Positions 25,026-34,243 of a DNA stretch of 64,000 nucleotides are shown here, piece by piece. A program made the translations under genes and the position numbers. Where the stretch lies: contig NZ_CP085840.1 of NCBI RefSeq assembly GCF_020715685.1, forward strand, positions 1,860,001 to 1,924,000, given 5' to 3'. This DNA is from Dermatobacter hominis (GTDB lineage: Bacteria; Actinomycetota; Acidimicrobiia; Acidimicrobiales; Microtrichaceae). The notes beneath the pieces were generated by a model. The model ran no database searches, was not told the origin of the DNA, and saw nothing but the letters and a program-made list of their open reading frames with translations. The stretch's first letter is position 1. Each line of letters starts with the position of its first letter.

Positions 25026-25988
25026 GTGGATCGCACACGAGCACTGCCGGTCGAGGCGACCGTCGCGATGGCGGCGCTCTTCGCCGCCGGTGCGCTCCTG
25101 TGCATCCCGACGCTCGCGTTCCATCCCTGGCCGGAGGTCCGCACCGCTGGGGTCGCGTTCAACTTCGCGAGCGCGGTGGCGACCGCGACGGTGCTGTACG
25201 TGGGCCGCCATCGCGTGGGATCACGCGTCCGGGCCGCGGTGCTGGTGCTGGGCATCTTCGACGTCGCGTTCGCCCTCTACCTCGGCGACGGCGGCCCCGC
25301 GACCGCCCTTTACTCGGTCCTGTACGTCTGGATCGGCGTCTACCTCGCGCTCGAGTTCGCGACCCGCCAGATCGTCGGCTACCTGGCGCTGTCGGCGGCC
25401 AGCGGTGCAGCGGCGCTCGCGTTCGTGTGCGAGCCCGCTGCCGCCGTGACGATCGGGACGACCACGGTGGTGTCGACCGCAGCCGCCACCGTCGTGGTCG
25501 CGATGCTGGCCCGGCGCATCAAGGCCATGGCGGCCGTGGATCCGTTGACAGGCGCAGCGAACCGCAGGGCACTCGCCGACCACATCAGCGTCCTGTCGGC
25601 GCGACGCCACCGCCGGCCGGTCGCAGTCATCGTCTTGGACCTCGACGGGTTCAAGCACGTGAACGACCGGTTCGGCCACGCCGCCGGCGACAGCCTTCTG
25701 GTCGACGCAGCCGCGTGCTGGTCGGCGATGCTGCGCCCCGGCGACCTGCTGGCACGGAGCGGCGGCGACGAGTTCGTCGTCGTCCTCGACGGCTGCGACG
25801 AGGACCGTGCGGTGCTCGTCGCGAACCGTCTCGCTCGGGCCACCCCGGGGCCGGTGACCGCGTCAGTCGGCATCGCCTGCAGCGACAGCTGCGAGTCGCT
25901 CGAACTGCTGATGGCGGCCGCGGACCAGGCCGCCTACCGCTCCAAGGCCGACGGCGGAGCGAAGGTCACCATGACCGCCGCCAGATGA
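25026..25988 (+). CDS. Membrane-anchored diguanylate cyclase (GGDEF)
   Basis: About 320 residues. Five or six N-terminal membrane helices (VAMAALFAAGALLCIPTLAF through TVVSTAAATVVVAML) lead to a GGDEF domain beginning DPLTGAANRRAL, with DLDGFKHVNDRFGHAAGD and the intact active site SGGDEF. RPGD lies five residues before GGDEF, which is the position of the inhibitory I-site RxxD, so product feedback is expected. It makes cyclic di-GMP from GTP. The start is uncertain: GTG at 25026 is used, and an ATG at 25068 is possible. No EAL domain is present. Confidence 0.85.
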   Translation: MDRTRALPVEATVAMAALFAAGALLCIPTLAFHPWPEVRTAGVAFNFASAVATATVLYVGRHRVGSRVRAAVLVLGIFDVAFALYLGDGGPATALYSVLYVWIGVYLALEFATRQIVGYLALSAASGAAALAFVCEPAAAVTIGTTTVVSTAAATVVVAMLARRIKAMAAVDPLTGAANRRALADHISVLSARRHRRPVAVIVLDLDGFKHVNDRFGHAAGDSLLVDAAACWSAMLRPGDLLARSGGDEFVVVLDGCDEDRAVLVANRLARATPGPVTASVGIACSDSCESLELLMAAADQAAYRSKADGGAKVTMTAAR

Positions 25989-26261
25989 TCGGGCGCACAG
26001 CCCCCGGCGGTCAGGCGACCCAGGTCGCCGTCGCAAGCCCCCGTTCCGATCCCGGTGCCCGACGGCCAACTCACCTCAGCCCTCTCCAGACAGCCTGAGC
26101 TGAACGTCGGCATCGTCCGGGCAATGGGTCTCTCCCCGATTCGTGCCACTTCTGCGAGTCGGTGAGCTCTCCGCCCAGTTCGCTGTGGACTTTCCTCCCC
26201 TGTCTTGTCACGATCCCGACAGACGGGTCGACCACGGTCCGTCAGCTGGTTGGGAGAGAAC
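25989..26261. other. Intergenic region, 273 bp
   Basis: No open frame with coding character and no convincing riboswitch fold was seen. It must hold the promoter of the lipoprotein gene at 26262. Confidence 0.4.
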
Positions 26262-26657
26262 ATGTCACTTCGGTCTCACGCCGCGCTCGTCGCGTCTGCG
26301 TTCCTGCTCGTCATGCTCGCTGCAGCGTGTGCGCCTGATCCCGGCCCGCCCGCCACGACCACCACCACCACGAGTGGCCTCCCCGTCATCGCGACGGGAT
26401 GTCACGACGGAGGGGGCAGTGACATCGTGTTCAACGGACCCATGGACGCGCTTCGCAACGGCGAGCTCCACTCGACCTCGAACGGGAGCTGCGGCGCCTT
26501 CGTCATCTGGGAGACGTTCGTCCAGTCCACGACCAAGGCCGGCGCTGACGCGCTGTGCGCGTCGCTGGGTGGCACTGTCGCGAGCCTCGTGCCGTTGGGA
26601 GCGAACGGGTACGCCACCCTCGGCAACACCGTCTGGGAGTGCTCGGGCTTGCACTGA
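26262..26657 (+). CDS. Small hypothetical lipoprotein
   Basis: 131 residues. A lipoprotein signal peptide (HAALVASAFLLVMLAAAC) has the lipobox LAAAC and is followed by a Pro/Thr-rich spacer with a run of six Thr. The mature part has four cysteines (GCHDGG, SCGAF, LCASLGG, ECSGLH) that could form two disulfides. GGGAGAG precedes the ATG. The family is not recognised. Its gene converges on an FtsX-type permease gene. Confidence 0.72.
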   Translation: MSLRSHAALVASAFLLVMLAAACAPDPGPPATTTTTTSGLPVIATGCHDGGGSDIVFNGPMDALRNGELHSTSNGSCGAFVIWETFVQSTTKAGADALCASLGGTVASLVPLGANGYATLGNTVWECSGLH

Positions 26658-26781
26658 CGCACGGCTGCGACGGTACGACGCGGGCACCTCGCAGCCTGGA
26701 CCGCCGCAACCCAGTTCGGACGACGTCGTTCGTCCAGACCGAAACCCACGCGGACGTGGGCACCGAGCGGAGGCGTCGGTC

Positions 26782-29184
26782 TCAGACTCCGGTCCGGAGA
26801 ACGATGGCGGCCCGCACCTTTCGCGCCATGCGGCTGGGCACGAGGGCAGCGACCTGCAGGAGAAGGAGCGCGCCGATCGCGACGCACAGGAGCGCGATCG
26901 GGGGCGTCGCTGCGTCGTCGGCAACGCCGATGCTGTGGGCCACCGCACGCCAGATGAAGCCTCCCGCAGCGACGCCGAGCGGTACGCCGACGACGATCCC
27001 GATCACCGCGATCGTGGTCGCCTCCCAGACCACTGCCGAGCTCAGCTGGCGAGCCTCGAATCCGAGGGCACGAAGGACGGCGAAGTCCTGGCGTCGGGTC
27101 CGCACCGTCGAGATGAGCGCGTGGACGACCGCGACTGCGCCGAGGATCGCCAGGAACACGGCAAGCGCTCGCGGGAGGGCCTTCACCTCCCGCAGGTTGT
27201 TGACCTCCGACGGCAGCCGAGGTCCGAAGACCTCTGTCTCCGTGGCGTCGGCCAGGCGTTCGTTGGCGACCTCGGGATCGACGCCGTCGGCCCATGAGAT
27301 GAGGACGTCGACGTTGAGCTCGTCCTCGCTCGAGATGGCCTCCAGGTCCTCCCGTGTCAGCAGCACGCCTCGACCTGGTGCGCTGCGCTCGTCGGTGACG
27401 GGGAACACGGCCGTGCCGACCACCGTGGCGCGCAGCGTGCCCCCGGCCCCCTCGACCACGACGTCGTCGCCGATCCCGACCCCAGCGGCCTCGAGCGTCT
27501 CCGCACCCAGGGCCACCTCGGCACGGCCAGTGGGAGCGCGGCCGTCGAGCAGGGTGAAGGACATGTTGCCCCGGACGGATTCCAGCGCGTAGGTGTTGAC
27601 CTCGACACCGGCGATCTGCGCCAGTCCACCGGACCCCAGTCCCACCCGGGCGACCGTCGGGTCGCCCAGGATGTCCACGTCGCCCTCGTCCAGCACATCG
27701 CCGCTGAACCCGGAGACGGACGCGTCGAACGGTGAGCCGTACTGCGCGGGCGAGTTCGCAAGACGGTCGACGCTGGCGAGGAACACGACCAACGCCACGA
27801 CGCCGACCACGCCCAGGGCCGCTCCGAGGAACGCCGATCGCACGGCGATCCTCGTTCCACTGCGGGGCGCGATCGCCAGGCCCACTCCGATGGTCACCTG
27901 GGGCGCCAGATCGGTGCGCCGAAGCGCCATCATCGACCGGGACGGAGGTGCTGACGCACCGTCCCCCTGGTTCAGGCGCTCCCGCCGCACGATCGTCATC
28001 GCCGCCAGCACGGACAGGAGCACGACCCCGACGACGATGCCGATGAATCCGAGCACCACCACCGTCGCGTCGATGGCGATGCCCGGGTCCGGCTCGGCGC
28101 GCCGTGCGATCCCGACGGGCAGCAACGGCGAGGCAGCCACGCTGACCCCGACTGCGGCGACCGCGCCGAGGACGGCCACAGGGACCGTGGTGATCACCTG
28201 AGTGGCGACGCGATCGAACCGGGTCATCCCCAGCGCGGCGACCCATCGATCGCCCGCCATCTGAACATCGAAGTGCCGTGACAGCGCCTGCCCGACCGCG
28301 ACCCCGCCGGCCAACGTGGCCACCAGGGCGCACAGTGCGAGCGCGGTGACGATGACAGCGATCCCGGAGTCGATCTTGCGGTCGGTCTCTGACGCAGGGG
28401 TGATCTCCAGCTCGGTGTCGGGGAACATCGTCCGCAGTGTCGCTGTGACGTCCGCGGCGTCGGCGCTGCCGCCCTTCAGGCGCAGCGTGAACCCGCCCGG
28501 ATAGGTCGCGATGTCCTCGCCGTGTTCGTCCACGAACGCAGGGGACAAGATCACCCGCGGCTGGAAGTCACCGGCGCTCTCGCTGAGGAAGGTCGGGGCA
28601 TCGAAGACCGCCGTGACCAGGAGGGTGACGTGCGGGCCCGCCGGCTCCCCGGCGTCCCCGCTGGTGAACAGCGGTTCGAGCTGCTCGGGCGCGTACGAAT
28701 CGAAGGCCGCTCGATCGCCGACCCGGAGCCCTGACTCGGTTGCGTAGGTCTCGGAGATGGCCATCTCGTCCGCTGCTCTCGGGTCAGGAAGACGACCGTC
28801 CACGATGCGGGGCCGGTCGACCTGTGGTTCGTCGGCACCGTCGACGCTGACGGCGGCGAGGAAATCCAGGTAGGGATACGCCCCGCTCCCCTCCGGGATG
28901 ATGAACGGGAAGTCCGACCGGCCGAGAGCGGCCACTTGTGGCAGCGCCTCGACCGCAGCCGCCGCGCCCTCGATGGACCCGCCCGGTGGGTCGTCGAACG
29001 CGACATCGAGGTCCGACGCGAGCGTTTCGCTGCGGAAGCGGTCGTAGGCGGTCGAGGCACGGCGGGCGCCGGCGGCGGTCGTCAGAACGGCCCCGCCCAC
29101 GACACCGACGAGGATCGCCAGCAGCAGCGTCGCTCGCCAACGGCTTCGAAGCTCACGCTTCGCTCGGTACCAGGCGGCAGCCAC
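26782..29184 (-). CDS. FtsX/MacB-type ABC transporter permease without adjacent ATPase
   Basis: About 800 residues. A first membrane helix (ATLLLAILVGVVGGAVLTTAAGARRASTAY) is followed by a large extracytoplasmic domain, three helices (IDSGIAVIVTALALCALVATLAGGVAVG and on), a second extracytoplasmic domain near SVDRLANSPAQYG, and a C-terminal FtsX block (LAVFLAILGAVAVVHALISTVRTRRQDFAVLRALGFEARQL). The GTG at 29182-29184 follows GGTGGAATGAGAAC. The partner ATPase is not next to it. Such proteins move lipids or peptides or signal across the membrane. Confidence 0.85.
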   Translation of the reverse strand: MAAAWYRAKRELRSRWRATLLLAILVGVVGGAVLTTAAGARRASTAYDRFRSETLASDLDVAFDDPPGGSIEGAAAAVEALPQVAALGRSDFPFIIPEGSGAYPYLDFLAAVSVDGADEPQVDRPRIVDGRLPDPRAADEMAISETYATESGLRVGDRAAFDSYAPEQLEPLFTSGDAGEPAGPHVTLLVTAVFDAPTFLSESAGDFQPRVILSPAFVDEHGEDIATYPGGFTLRLKGGSADAADVTATLRTMFPDTELEITPASETDRKIDSGIAVIVTALALCALVATLAGGVAVGQALSRHFDVQMAGDRWVAALGMTRFDRVATQVITTVPVAVLGAVAAVGVSVAASPLLPVGIARRAEPDPGIAIDATVVVLGFIGIVVGVVLLSVLAAMTIVRRERLNQGDGASAPPSRSMMALRRTDLAPQVTIGVGLAIAPRSGTRIAVRSAFLGAALGVVGVVALVVFLASVDRLANSPAQYGSPFDASVSGFSGDVLDEGDVDILGDPTVARVGLGSGGLAQIAGVEVNTYALESVRGNMSFTLLDGRAPTGRAEVALGAETLEAAGVGIGDDVVVEGAGGTLRATVVGTAVFPVTDERSAPGRGVLLTREDLEAISSEDELNVDVLISWADGVDPEVANERLADATETEVFGPRLPSEVNNLREVKALPRALAVFLAILGAVAVVHALISTVRTRRQDFAVLRALGFEARQLSSAVVWEATTIAVIGIVVGVPLGVAAGGFIWRAVAHSIGVADDAATPPIALLCVAIGALLLLQVAALVPSRMARKVRAAIVLRTGV

Positions 29185-29419
29185 GTTCTCATTCCACCGC
29201 CTTTCCGGGCCGACGGGCGAGTGTGTGGCCCCCCATCGGCCAGGGGTGCCACCACCCCCGGCACGGAGTGGCTCGGGATCGGCCACAGGCCAGACGTCGA
29301 ATGCGAGCGGAGCGACACGGTGCGCACTGCATCCGTTTGGACGCGCGGCACGAAGGAAAACATCGACGCAACAGTTGAATGGGTAACGATCGCGGCACCC
29401 GAGACGATTGGAGGTCGAC

Positions 29420-29680
29420 GTGGAGCGCGATGTCACGACGGACGAGGCAACTCCGGGCTGGTTCGGCCAGGACTGTGGACTTTCCGAGCGCGAGAGCCAG
29501 ATCGTGGCGCTCGCTGCGGAGGGGGCGACGAATCGGGAGATCGCTCAGCGGCTGATCATCGGGACCGAGACCGTCAAGACCCACCTGCACATGGCGTTCG
29601 GCAAGCTCGGCGTCCGGAATCGGGTCGAGGCCGCAGCCGCGTACCACCGCAGCATGGCGTCGTCCATCGACCTCACCTGA
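29420..29680 (+). CDS. Single-domain LuxR-type HTH regulator
   Basis: 86 residues, consisting almost only of a GerE/LuxR DNA-binding domain: LSERESQIVALAAEGATNREIAQRLIIGTETVKTHLHMAFGKLGVRNRVEAAA. No receiver or ligand domain is present. GGAGG lies 5 nt before the GTG at 29420; a TTG twelve bases upstream is less likely. It is divergent from the orphan FtsX permease gene, which it may control (inference). Confidence 0.85.
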   Translation: MERDVTTDEATPGWFGQDCGLSERESQIVALAAEGATNREIAQRLIIGTETVKTHLHMAFGKLGVRNRVEAAAAYHRSMASSIDLT

Positions 29681-29694
29681 TCTGCACCGGCCTC

Positions 29695-29710
29695 CTCGCT
29701 GGCGAGCGAG
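29695..29710. terminator. Weak hairpin between convergent genes
   Basis: CTCGCT, loop GGCG, AGCGAG in the 42-bp gap between the converging LuxR-type and HATPase genes. The stem has only 6 bp. Confidence 0.25.
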
Positions 29711-29722
29711 CCCGGATCGTCT

Positions 29723-30109
29723 TCACGGACGGTCGAACTCCGCCCACACGGTCTTGCCATCGTCGCGCACGTCCACGCCCCACCGATCGGCCATGGTGTC
29801 GACGATGCGCAGGCCCAGCCCGCCGGCCTGCACGCCCGCGGGTCCCGTGTTCACGACGGGCCTCGTTCGATCGCCGTCGGTCACCTCGACTCTGAGAACG
29901 TCGTCGCGCCTCACCAGTGCGATGGCGGCCTCCTGGCTCGAGGTGTGGCGGATGACGTTGGTGACCAACTCGGACACGACCAAGCCGAGATCCTGCACCC
30001 AGTCCCGCTCCTCGAAATGCGCCAACCAGTCTCTCGCTGCGCTCGGCGCGGTCTCGTTTGCAGGGAGCAGGAACGGACCGAACGCCCGCGTGTGATCTTC
30101 GTCCCCCAT
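29723..30109 (-). CDS. RsbW-like ATP-binding regulatory protein
   Basis: 128 residues forming a stand-alone HATPase_c domain of the anti-sigma regulatory family: ETAPSAARDWLAHF, N-box LVVSELVTNVIRHTS, VTDGDRTRPVV in place of a canonical G1 DxGxG, and G2-like AGGLGLRIVDTMADRWGV. It may bind a sigma factor or phosphorylate a STAS protein elsewhere. The weak G1 box (Asp-Gly-Asp-Arg) could lower ATPase activity. The ATG at 30107-30109 follows GAAGGACGACGGC. No cognate partner is adjacent. Confidence 0.8.
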   Translation of the reverse strand: MGDEDHTRAFGPFLLPANETAPSAARDWLAHFEERDWVQDLGLVVSELVTNVIRHTSSQEAAIALVRRDDVLRVEVTDGDRTRPVVNTGPAGVQAGGLGLRIVDTMADRWGVDVRDDGKTVWAEFDRP

Positions 30110-30324
30110 GGCCGTCGTCCTTCGGTCGCTGCGAGAGTCGGTACCCAGATTCCGAGCGCTCAGAGATCCCCGGGAGCAGGCGATGCTTGGGCCTCTCCGA
30201 TGATCCGACCCGACCCCCGGGGCGGCTCCTTGCGTACCGGCGGACCACTCCCCCGTGTGGGTGGACGCTGCGTCGGCAGGTGCGGCATCGCAGAGCGACC
30301 CGACGCGTCGCAGATGCTGATCGC
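30110..30324. other. Intergenic region, 215 bp
   Basis: The gap between the solute-binding-protein gene and the HATPase gene. No open frame of coding character and no strong hairpin was seen; it should hold the HATPase promoter. Confidence 0.4.
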
Positions 30325-31611
30325 CTACTGGAACAGGTTCGAGGAGTCCTCGACGGTGTACTCGGTCGGGTTGCCGTCGGCGTCGGTCACGGTGCGCAAC
30401 CACTGGTTGGTGCACACCGCCGGAGAGGCGGGCATCGCGGAGCCGCCGCACCGGAACCTGATCCCACCGCCCGCAGGGAAGTCCGACTCCGGCATCTTCT
30501 TGATCGCCGACGCAACGGTCTCGGGCGTGACGTCGCCCGAGAGGTCCTGGAGAGCCGTCGCCAGCGCAGCGACTGCTGCGTAACCGCCGACGGTGGTGGC
30601 GTTGGCGAGGTCCTCCACCGTGGGCGCGTACGCACCCATGACGGCGAGGTAGAGCTCGTACGTCGGATCGTCGACCGCTCCGACGGCGAGGGTCGCGAGC
30701 AGGTTGATGCCGCCGAGCTGACCGGGCATCGCCGTGCGGGTCGCGTCGGTGATGCACTGGTTGACCGCAGTGATCGAGCCCGTGTAGCCGACCGACTCCA
30801 GCCCCTGGAACGCGGCGATGCAGAAGGAGTCGTTGCCGATCACCTGCACCACCTTCGCCCCGCTGTCGACCACCTGCTGCATCTGCGGGGTCATGTCGGG
30901 GGTGCCGATCGGAACCCTGACGACCTCGTGTTCGAGGCCGGACCTCTCGAGGATGTCCACGCCCGGACCTTCGAGGATCTCGACCGCCTGGGGGACGTCG
31001 ATGACGACGAACGCGATGTTGTCGGCCTTCTCGGCCTCCGCGACAGCGACCGGGAGACCGAAGAACACCCCGACCGGGTTCAGCACCACGAAGCTCGTGG
31101 CCGCATCGCTCTCGATGGCGACGCCGGACGCCTGCGTGAAGAAGGTCGGGATGCCGGCGCTGTGGAGCGCCTTCCAGAGCGTGTCGGTGTAGCCGGACTG
31201 CGAGAGCGTCACCGCGACGACCTGCTCGGTGATCATCTTGCTGGCGCATTCCTGGGCACGGGAAGGGTCGCCGTTGATCTCGCACGTGACGAGCTCGATC
31301 GGTCGACGTGCGATTCCGCCCTGGTGCTCGTTGAAGTACTCGGCAGCGGCTTCGCCGGCTCGGAGCTCATCGGTGTTGTCGAAGGCCTGGGTGACGCCTT
31401 CGGACACGAGCCCGACCTTGACCGGTTCGCCCCGCGCCTGATCGACCGGACCGAGGAGTTCCTCTCCGGACCCAGCGGTGGTGCGGTCGGTCGACGGTTC
31501 GCCTGCGGTCTTGTCGTCGTCAGCGCAGGCCGCCGCGACGAGAGCGAGCGCTGCGGCGAGAGCGACGATCCAGTTGAGGTGGCGTGCCGGTCCTCGGGAA
31601 CGGGTGGTCAT
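30325..31611 (-). CDS. Branched-chain amino-acid-type ABC solute-binding lipoprotein
   Basis: 428 residues. A lipoprotein signal (HLNWIVALAAALALVAAAC) precedes a type I periplasmic binding fold of the LivJ group: VKVGLVSEGVTQAFDNTDELRAGEAAAEYFNEHQGGIARRPIELV, ASKMITEQVVAVTLSQSGYTDTLW, ALHSAGIPTFFTQ, and DLANATTVGGYAAVAALATALQDL. The ligand could be any small organic acid or hydrophobic compound. No permease or ATPase genes are adjacent. It lies 45 nt downstream of a VOC gene in a unit controlled by operator copy 1, so it probably captures the substrate of the catabolic cluster. Confidence 0.87.
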   Translation of the reverse strand: MTTRSRGPARHLNWIVALAAALALVAAACADDDKTAGEPSTDRTTAGSGEELLGPVDQARGEPVKVGLVSEGVTQAFDNTDELRAGEAAAEYFNEHQGGIARRPIELVTCEINGDPSRAQECASKMITEQVVAVTLSQSGYTDTLWKALHSAGIPTFFTQASGVAIESDAATSFVVLNPVGVFFGLPVAVAEAEKADNIAFVVIDVPQAVEILEGPGVDILERSGLEHEVVRVPIGTPDMTPQMQQVVDSGAKVVQVIGNDSFCIAAFQGLESVGYTGSITAVNQCITDATRTAMPGQLGGINLLATLAVGAVDDPTYELYLAVMGAYAPTVEDLANATTVGGYAAVAALATALQDLSGDVTPETVASAIKKMPESDFPAGGGIRFRCGGSAMPASPAVCTNQWLRTVTDADGNPTEYTVEDSSNLFQ

Positions 31612-31656
31612 GCGGGCTGGCTCCTCGTTGTCGTCGGCACGGCGGCGCGCCGTTCG

Positions 31657-32067
31657 CTACTCCACGTGCTTGGCGCGGGCTTCGAAGTCGTCTCGCTCGG
31701 CTTGCGGGCGCAACTCGTTGAGCGCCCACACGACGCAGAACTCCATGCCGGCGGGGTCCTGCATGACGACCCAGCTGCCGGGGTGGTCCGCCCAGGAGCG
31801 GACGACGGCTGCACCGCAGCGCTCGAGGCGAGCGACCTCGGCCTCGAGGTCGTCGGTGTGGATGTCGAGGTGCACGCCGGATCGTCCCGACTTGGTCCGC
31901 TGGACGACGACACGGTTCGCCGGCGCCGCCTCCGCGAGGACGTGGTACTGCGGCATCGGCGTCGGTGTCGCCTCCGCTCCGAGGGCCGAGGCCCAGAATT
32001 CGACGGTCTCGTCGACGGTCTCCGCCGAGGCGTCGATCACGATCGTGCTCAACAGGATGCGGTGCAT
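31657..32067 (-). CDS. VOC/glyoxalase-family protein
   Basis: 136 residues with two beta-alpha-beta-beta-beta motifs of the vicinal oxygen chelate fold: ILLSTIVIDASAETVDETVEFWASALG, HLDIHTDDLEAEVARLERCGAAVV and VVMQDPAGMEFCVVWAL. Metal ligands may be the conserved His and Glu in VHLDIH and MEFCVV. GGAGGGGG precedes the ATG at 32065-32067. First gene of a two-gene unit whose upstream region carries operator copy 1. It may act as an isomerase, lyase or dioxygenase in the cluster's pathway. Confidence 0.85.
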   Translation of the reverse strand: MHRILLSTIVIDASAETVDETVEFWASALGAEATPTPMPQYHVLAEAAPANRVVVQRTKSGRSGVHLDIHTDDLEAEVARLERCGAAVVRSWADHPGSWVVMQDPAGMEFCVVWALNELRPQAERDDFEARAKHVE

Positions 32068-32130
32068 CCGATCCCCCTCCGATGATCCACTGCTCGACAT
32101 CGACGATCCCCCCGTCGAGCGAGCACCTTG

Positions 32131-32163
32131 AACGTACCCGACAGGTGGCACTCAGTGCCACCT
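32131..32163 (-). promoter_or_regulatory. Operator copy 1 with -10 box, upstream of VOC/binding-protein unit
   Basis: The 21-bp palindrome at 32143-32163 has the core GGTGGCACTCAGTGCCACC, perfect apart from the central base. On the minus strand, TACGTT (32131-32136) follows six bases after it and fits a -10 box, placing the palindrome over the -35 and spacer. Repression by the TetR-family protein encoded at 39859 is inferred. Confidence 0.75.
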
Positions 32164-32186
32164 AGGGCTTCGATCCGACTGTCCGA

Positions 32187-32933
32187 TCAGGCGGTCGTCC
32201 CGCCATCGATGGCGATGGCCTGTCCGGTGAGGAAGCCAGGCGCGTCCTCGCACAGCCACACGACCACGTCCGCGATCTCGCTGGCTTCGGCGAGCCGACC
32301 GACCGGGCTCGTCCTCTTCAGGCGCTCGATCAGCTGCTCGGGCATGGAGGCCCGGAACATCGGGGTGTCGACCGTTCCCGGGCAGACGGCGTTGACGCGC
32401 ACACCCGCTCGGCCGTACTCCACCGCAGCAGCCTTGGTCAGTCCGATCACCCCGTGCTTCGCTGCCGTGTAGGCGGACACGGTTGCAGCGGCCTTGAGAC
32501 CGGCGACCGATGCGCAGTTCACGATCGACCCGCCGCCTGAAGCGACGATGGCGGGGAGCTCATGGCGGAGGCACGAGAACGTCCCGGTCAGGTCGACCGA
32601 GAGCACTCTGTTCCAGTTCTCCATCGTCGCGTCCGCGGTCGCCTTGCCGTGCTCGCCGTCGATGCCCGCCGCGTTGAACGCGGCGTGGAGCCCTCCGTAC
32701 AGCGAGACCGCTCGGCCGACGGCGTCCCGGACGGCATCGTCGTCGGTCACATCGCAGCGAACGAAGGTGCATTCGCCGAGCTCCCGCAACTGGGACTCCA
32801 CGTCGTGGCCCGCTCGCTCGTCGATGTCGGCCAGCGCCGTCGAGTAGCCGCGACGGATCAGCGCTTCGGCGGTCGCGCGGCCGATGCCCGATGCGGCACC
32901 CGTCACGAAGGCCACCTTCGGATCATCCGCCAT
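32187..32933 (-). CDS. Short-chain dehydrogenase/reductase
   Basis: 248 residues of the classical SDR type: nucleotide motif TGAASGIG, acidic ADIDERAG, NAAGIDG, catalytic Ser in SIVNCASVAG, Tyr and Lys in SAYTAAKHGVIGLTK, and RVNAVCPGTVDTPM, ending TGQAIAIDGGTTA. It should oxidise an alcohol or reduce a ketone with NAD(P). It is the last gene of the seven-gene unit that starts at 39727 and begins three bases after the amidohydrolase stop. Substrate is unknown and probably an intermediate of the cluster. Confidence 0.9.
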   Translation of the reverse strand: MADDPKVAFVTGAASGIGRATAEALIRRGYSTALADIDERAGHDVESQLRELGECTFVRCDVTDDDAVRDAVGRAVSLYGGLHAAFNAAGIDGEHGKATADATMENWNRVLSVDLTGTFSCLRHELPAIVASGGGSIVNCASVAGLKAAATVSAYTAAKHGVIGLTKAAAVEYGRAGVRVNAVCPGTVDTPMFRASMPEQLIERLKRTSPVGRLAEASEIADVVVWLCEDAPGFLTGQAIAIDGGTTA

Positions 32934-32935
32934 CG

Positions 32936-34240
32936 TCAGACCTCCACCGTTCCCGAGACTGGTTGTGCCTGTGACGCTCCGGACGAGGGACGGCGCGTTG
33001 CGAGCCGGTCGATCACGAACGACCCGTCCTTGATCACCGCTGCCAACGCCGCGTCCGGCCGCGCGAGCAACGTCAGGTCAGCGAGCGGATCGCCGTCGAC
33101 GACGATGAGGTCGGCGAGTGCTCCCGGCTCGACGACGCCGACCTTCGCGGGCGGGTCGACGAGGAGCTCGCCGGCGTTGCGGGTTCCCCAGCTCAGGACG
33201 TCAGCGGCACTGAGTCCGTCGATGTCCGCATAGAACGCGAACTCGCGGGCGTAGTTGCCGACCTGGTGGTCGAGCGGGTCGTCGGCGATCAGGTCGCGGA
33301 AGACGCCGCTGTAGTCGTCCCCGATCAGGATCCTCACGCCCGCACGATGGGCGATCGGCAACGTGTGTCGGACCTGCTCGTAGAGCTCGCGGGTGACGCC
33401 GAAGTGCCGGGCGTAGCCGACCTCGAGCACGCTCCACAGGTACACAGCGCTCGGCACCCAGAACGTGCGGGCGGCGACCATCGCGTCGATGCACTCGTCG
33501 TCCACCTCGTCGCCGTGGTCGATGACGTCGACACCGAGCTCGATGCACTCGAGGATCATCGCCTTGTCGGTGACGTGCGCCCGCACCTTGGCCCCGCGCT
33601 CGTGCGCCGTCTCGACGACCGTGGCGAGCTCGACCCTCGACATCGTGCGTCGGTTCTCCCCCGGGATCCCGTGCCCCGCGCTGGCGAAGACCTTGATCGT
33701 CTCGACGCCTCGGGCGATCTCCTCTCGCACCAGGCGCCGGAGCTCGTCAGGACCGTCGCCCCGCAGGTCGATCCCCGGGTCCCGGTACGCCTTCCACCAG
33801 GGTCCTCGGTTGTTGACGTCGCCGGTGGTCCCGATGTGGTGTCCGCATGCACGGATCCGGGGGCCGGGGACGATGTCGCCCGCAATGGCCAGCTTCAGCT
33901 GCGCATCGATGTCGTGCGCGCAGCCGGCTCCCGAGTAGCCGGTGAAGCCACTCTCGAGCAGTACACGGCACGTCCGCACGCCGATGGCCATCATCACCCC
34001 AGGGGGCAACTCCTTGCCGGGGCGCTCGTTGCTGGCCAGTTCGTACCGGTAGAAGTCCGGGTGCAGATGGCTCGTGATCAGCCCCGGCAGGACCGTCATC
34101 CCGTCGACGTCGATGGCGTCCTCGGACGGCGACCCGCTCGGTTCGACCGCCGCGATCCGACGCCGATCGGTCGTGATGTCATGCCGACCGGGCAGGACCT
34201 CCCGACCGTCGAAGACGCGGGCGTTGCGCAGCCTCACCAC
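32936..34240 (-). CDS. Imidazolonepropionase-like metal-dependent amidohydrolase
   Basis: 434 residues. The metal site is visible: HLH in ITSHLHPDF, Lys in ETIKVFASAG, His in VRAHVTD and VIDHGDEVD, and Asp in ILIGDDYSG. The C-terminal AKVGVVEPGALADLIVVDGDPLADL is typical of cyclic amidohydrolases and imidazolonepropionase-like hydrolases. It would open a cyclic amide, lactam or similar bond. GTG start at 34238-34240, three bases behind the enoyl-CoA hydratase stop. One of two amidohydrolases in the operator-controlled operon. Confidence 0.88.
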   Translation of the reverse strand: MVRLRNARVFDGREVLPGRHDITTDRRRIAAVEPSGSPSEDAIDVDGMTVLPGLITSHLHPDFYRYELASNERPGKELPPGVMMAIGVRTCRVLLESGFTGYSGAGCAHDIDAQLKLAIAGDIVPGPRIRACGHHIGTTGDVNNRGPWWKAYRDPGIDLRGDGPDELRRLVREEIARGVETIKVFASAGHGIPGENRRTMSRVELATVVETAHERGAKVRAHVTDKAMILECIELGVDVIDHGDEVDDECIDAMVAARTFWVPSAVYLWSVLEVGYARHFGVTRELYEQVRHTLPIAHRAGVRILIGDDYSGVFRDLIADDPLDHQVGNYAREFAFYADIDGLSAADVLSWGTRNAGELLVDPPAKVGVVEPGALADLIVVDGDPLADLTLLARPDAALAAVIKDGSFVIDRLATRRPSSGASQAQPVSGTVEV

Positions 34241-34243
34241 CGG

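Noticed and set aside
25989..26261. Possible riboswitch (cyclic di-GMP type) near the GGDEF gene
   Set aside because: The GC-rich segments do not fit the GEMM consensus on either strand.
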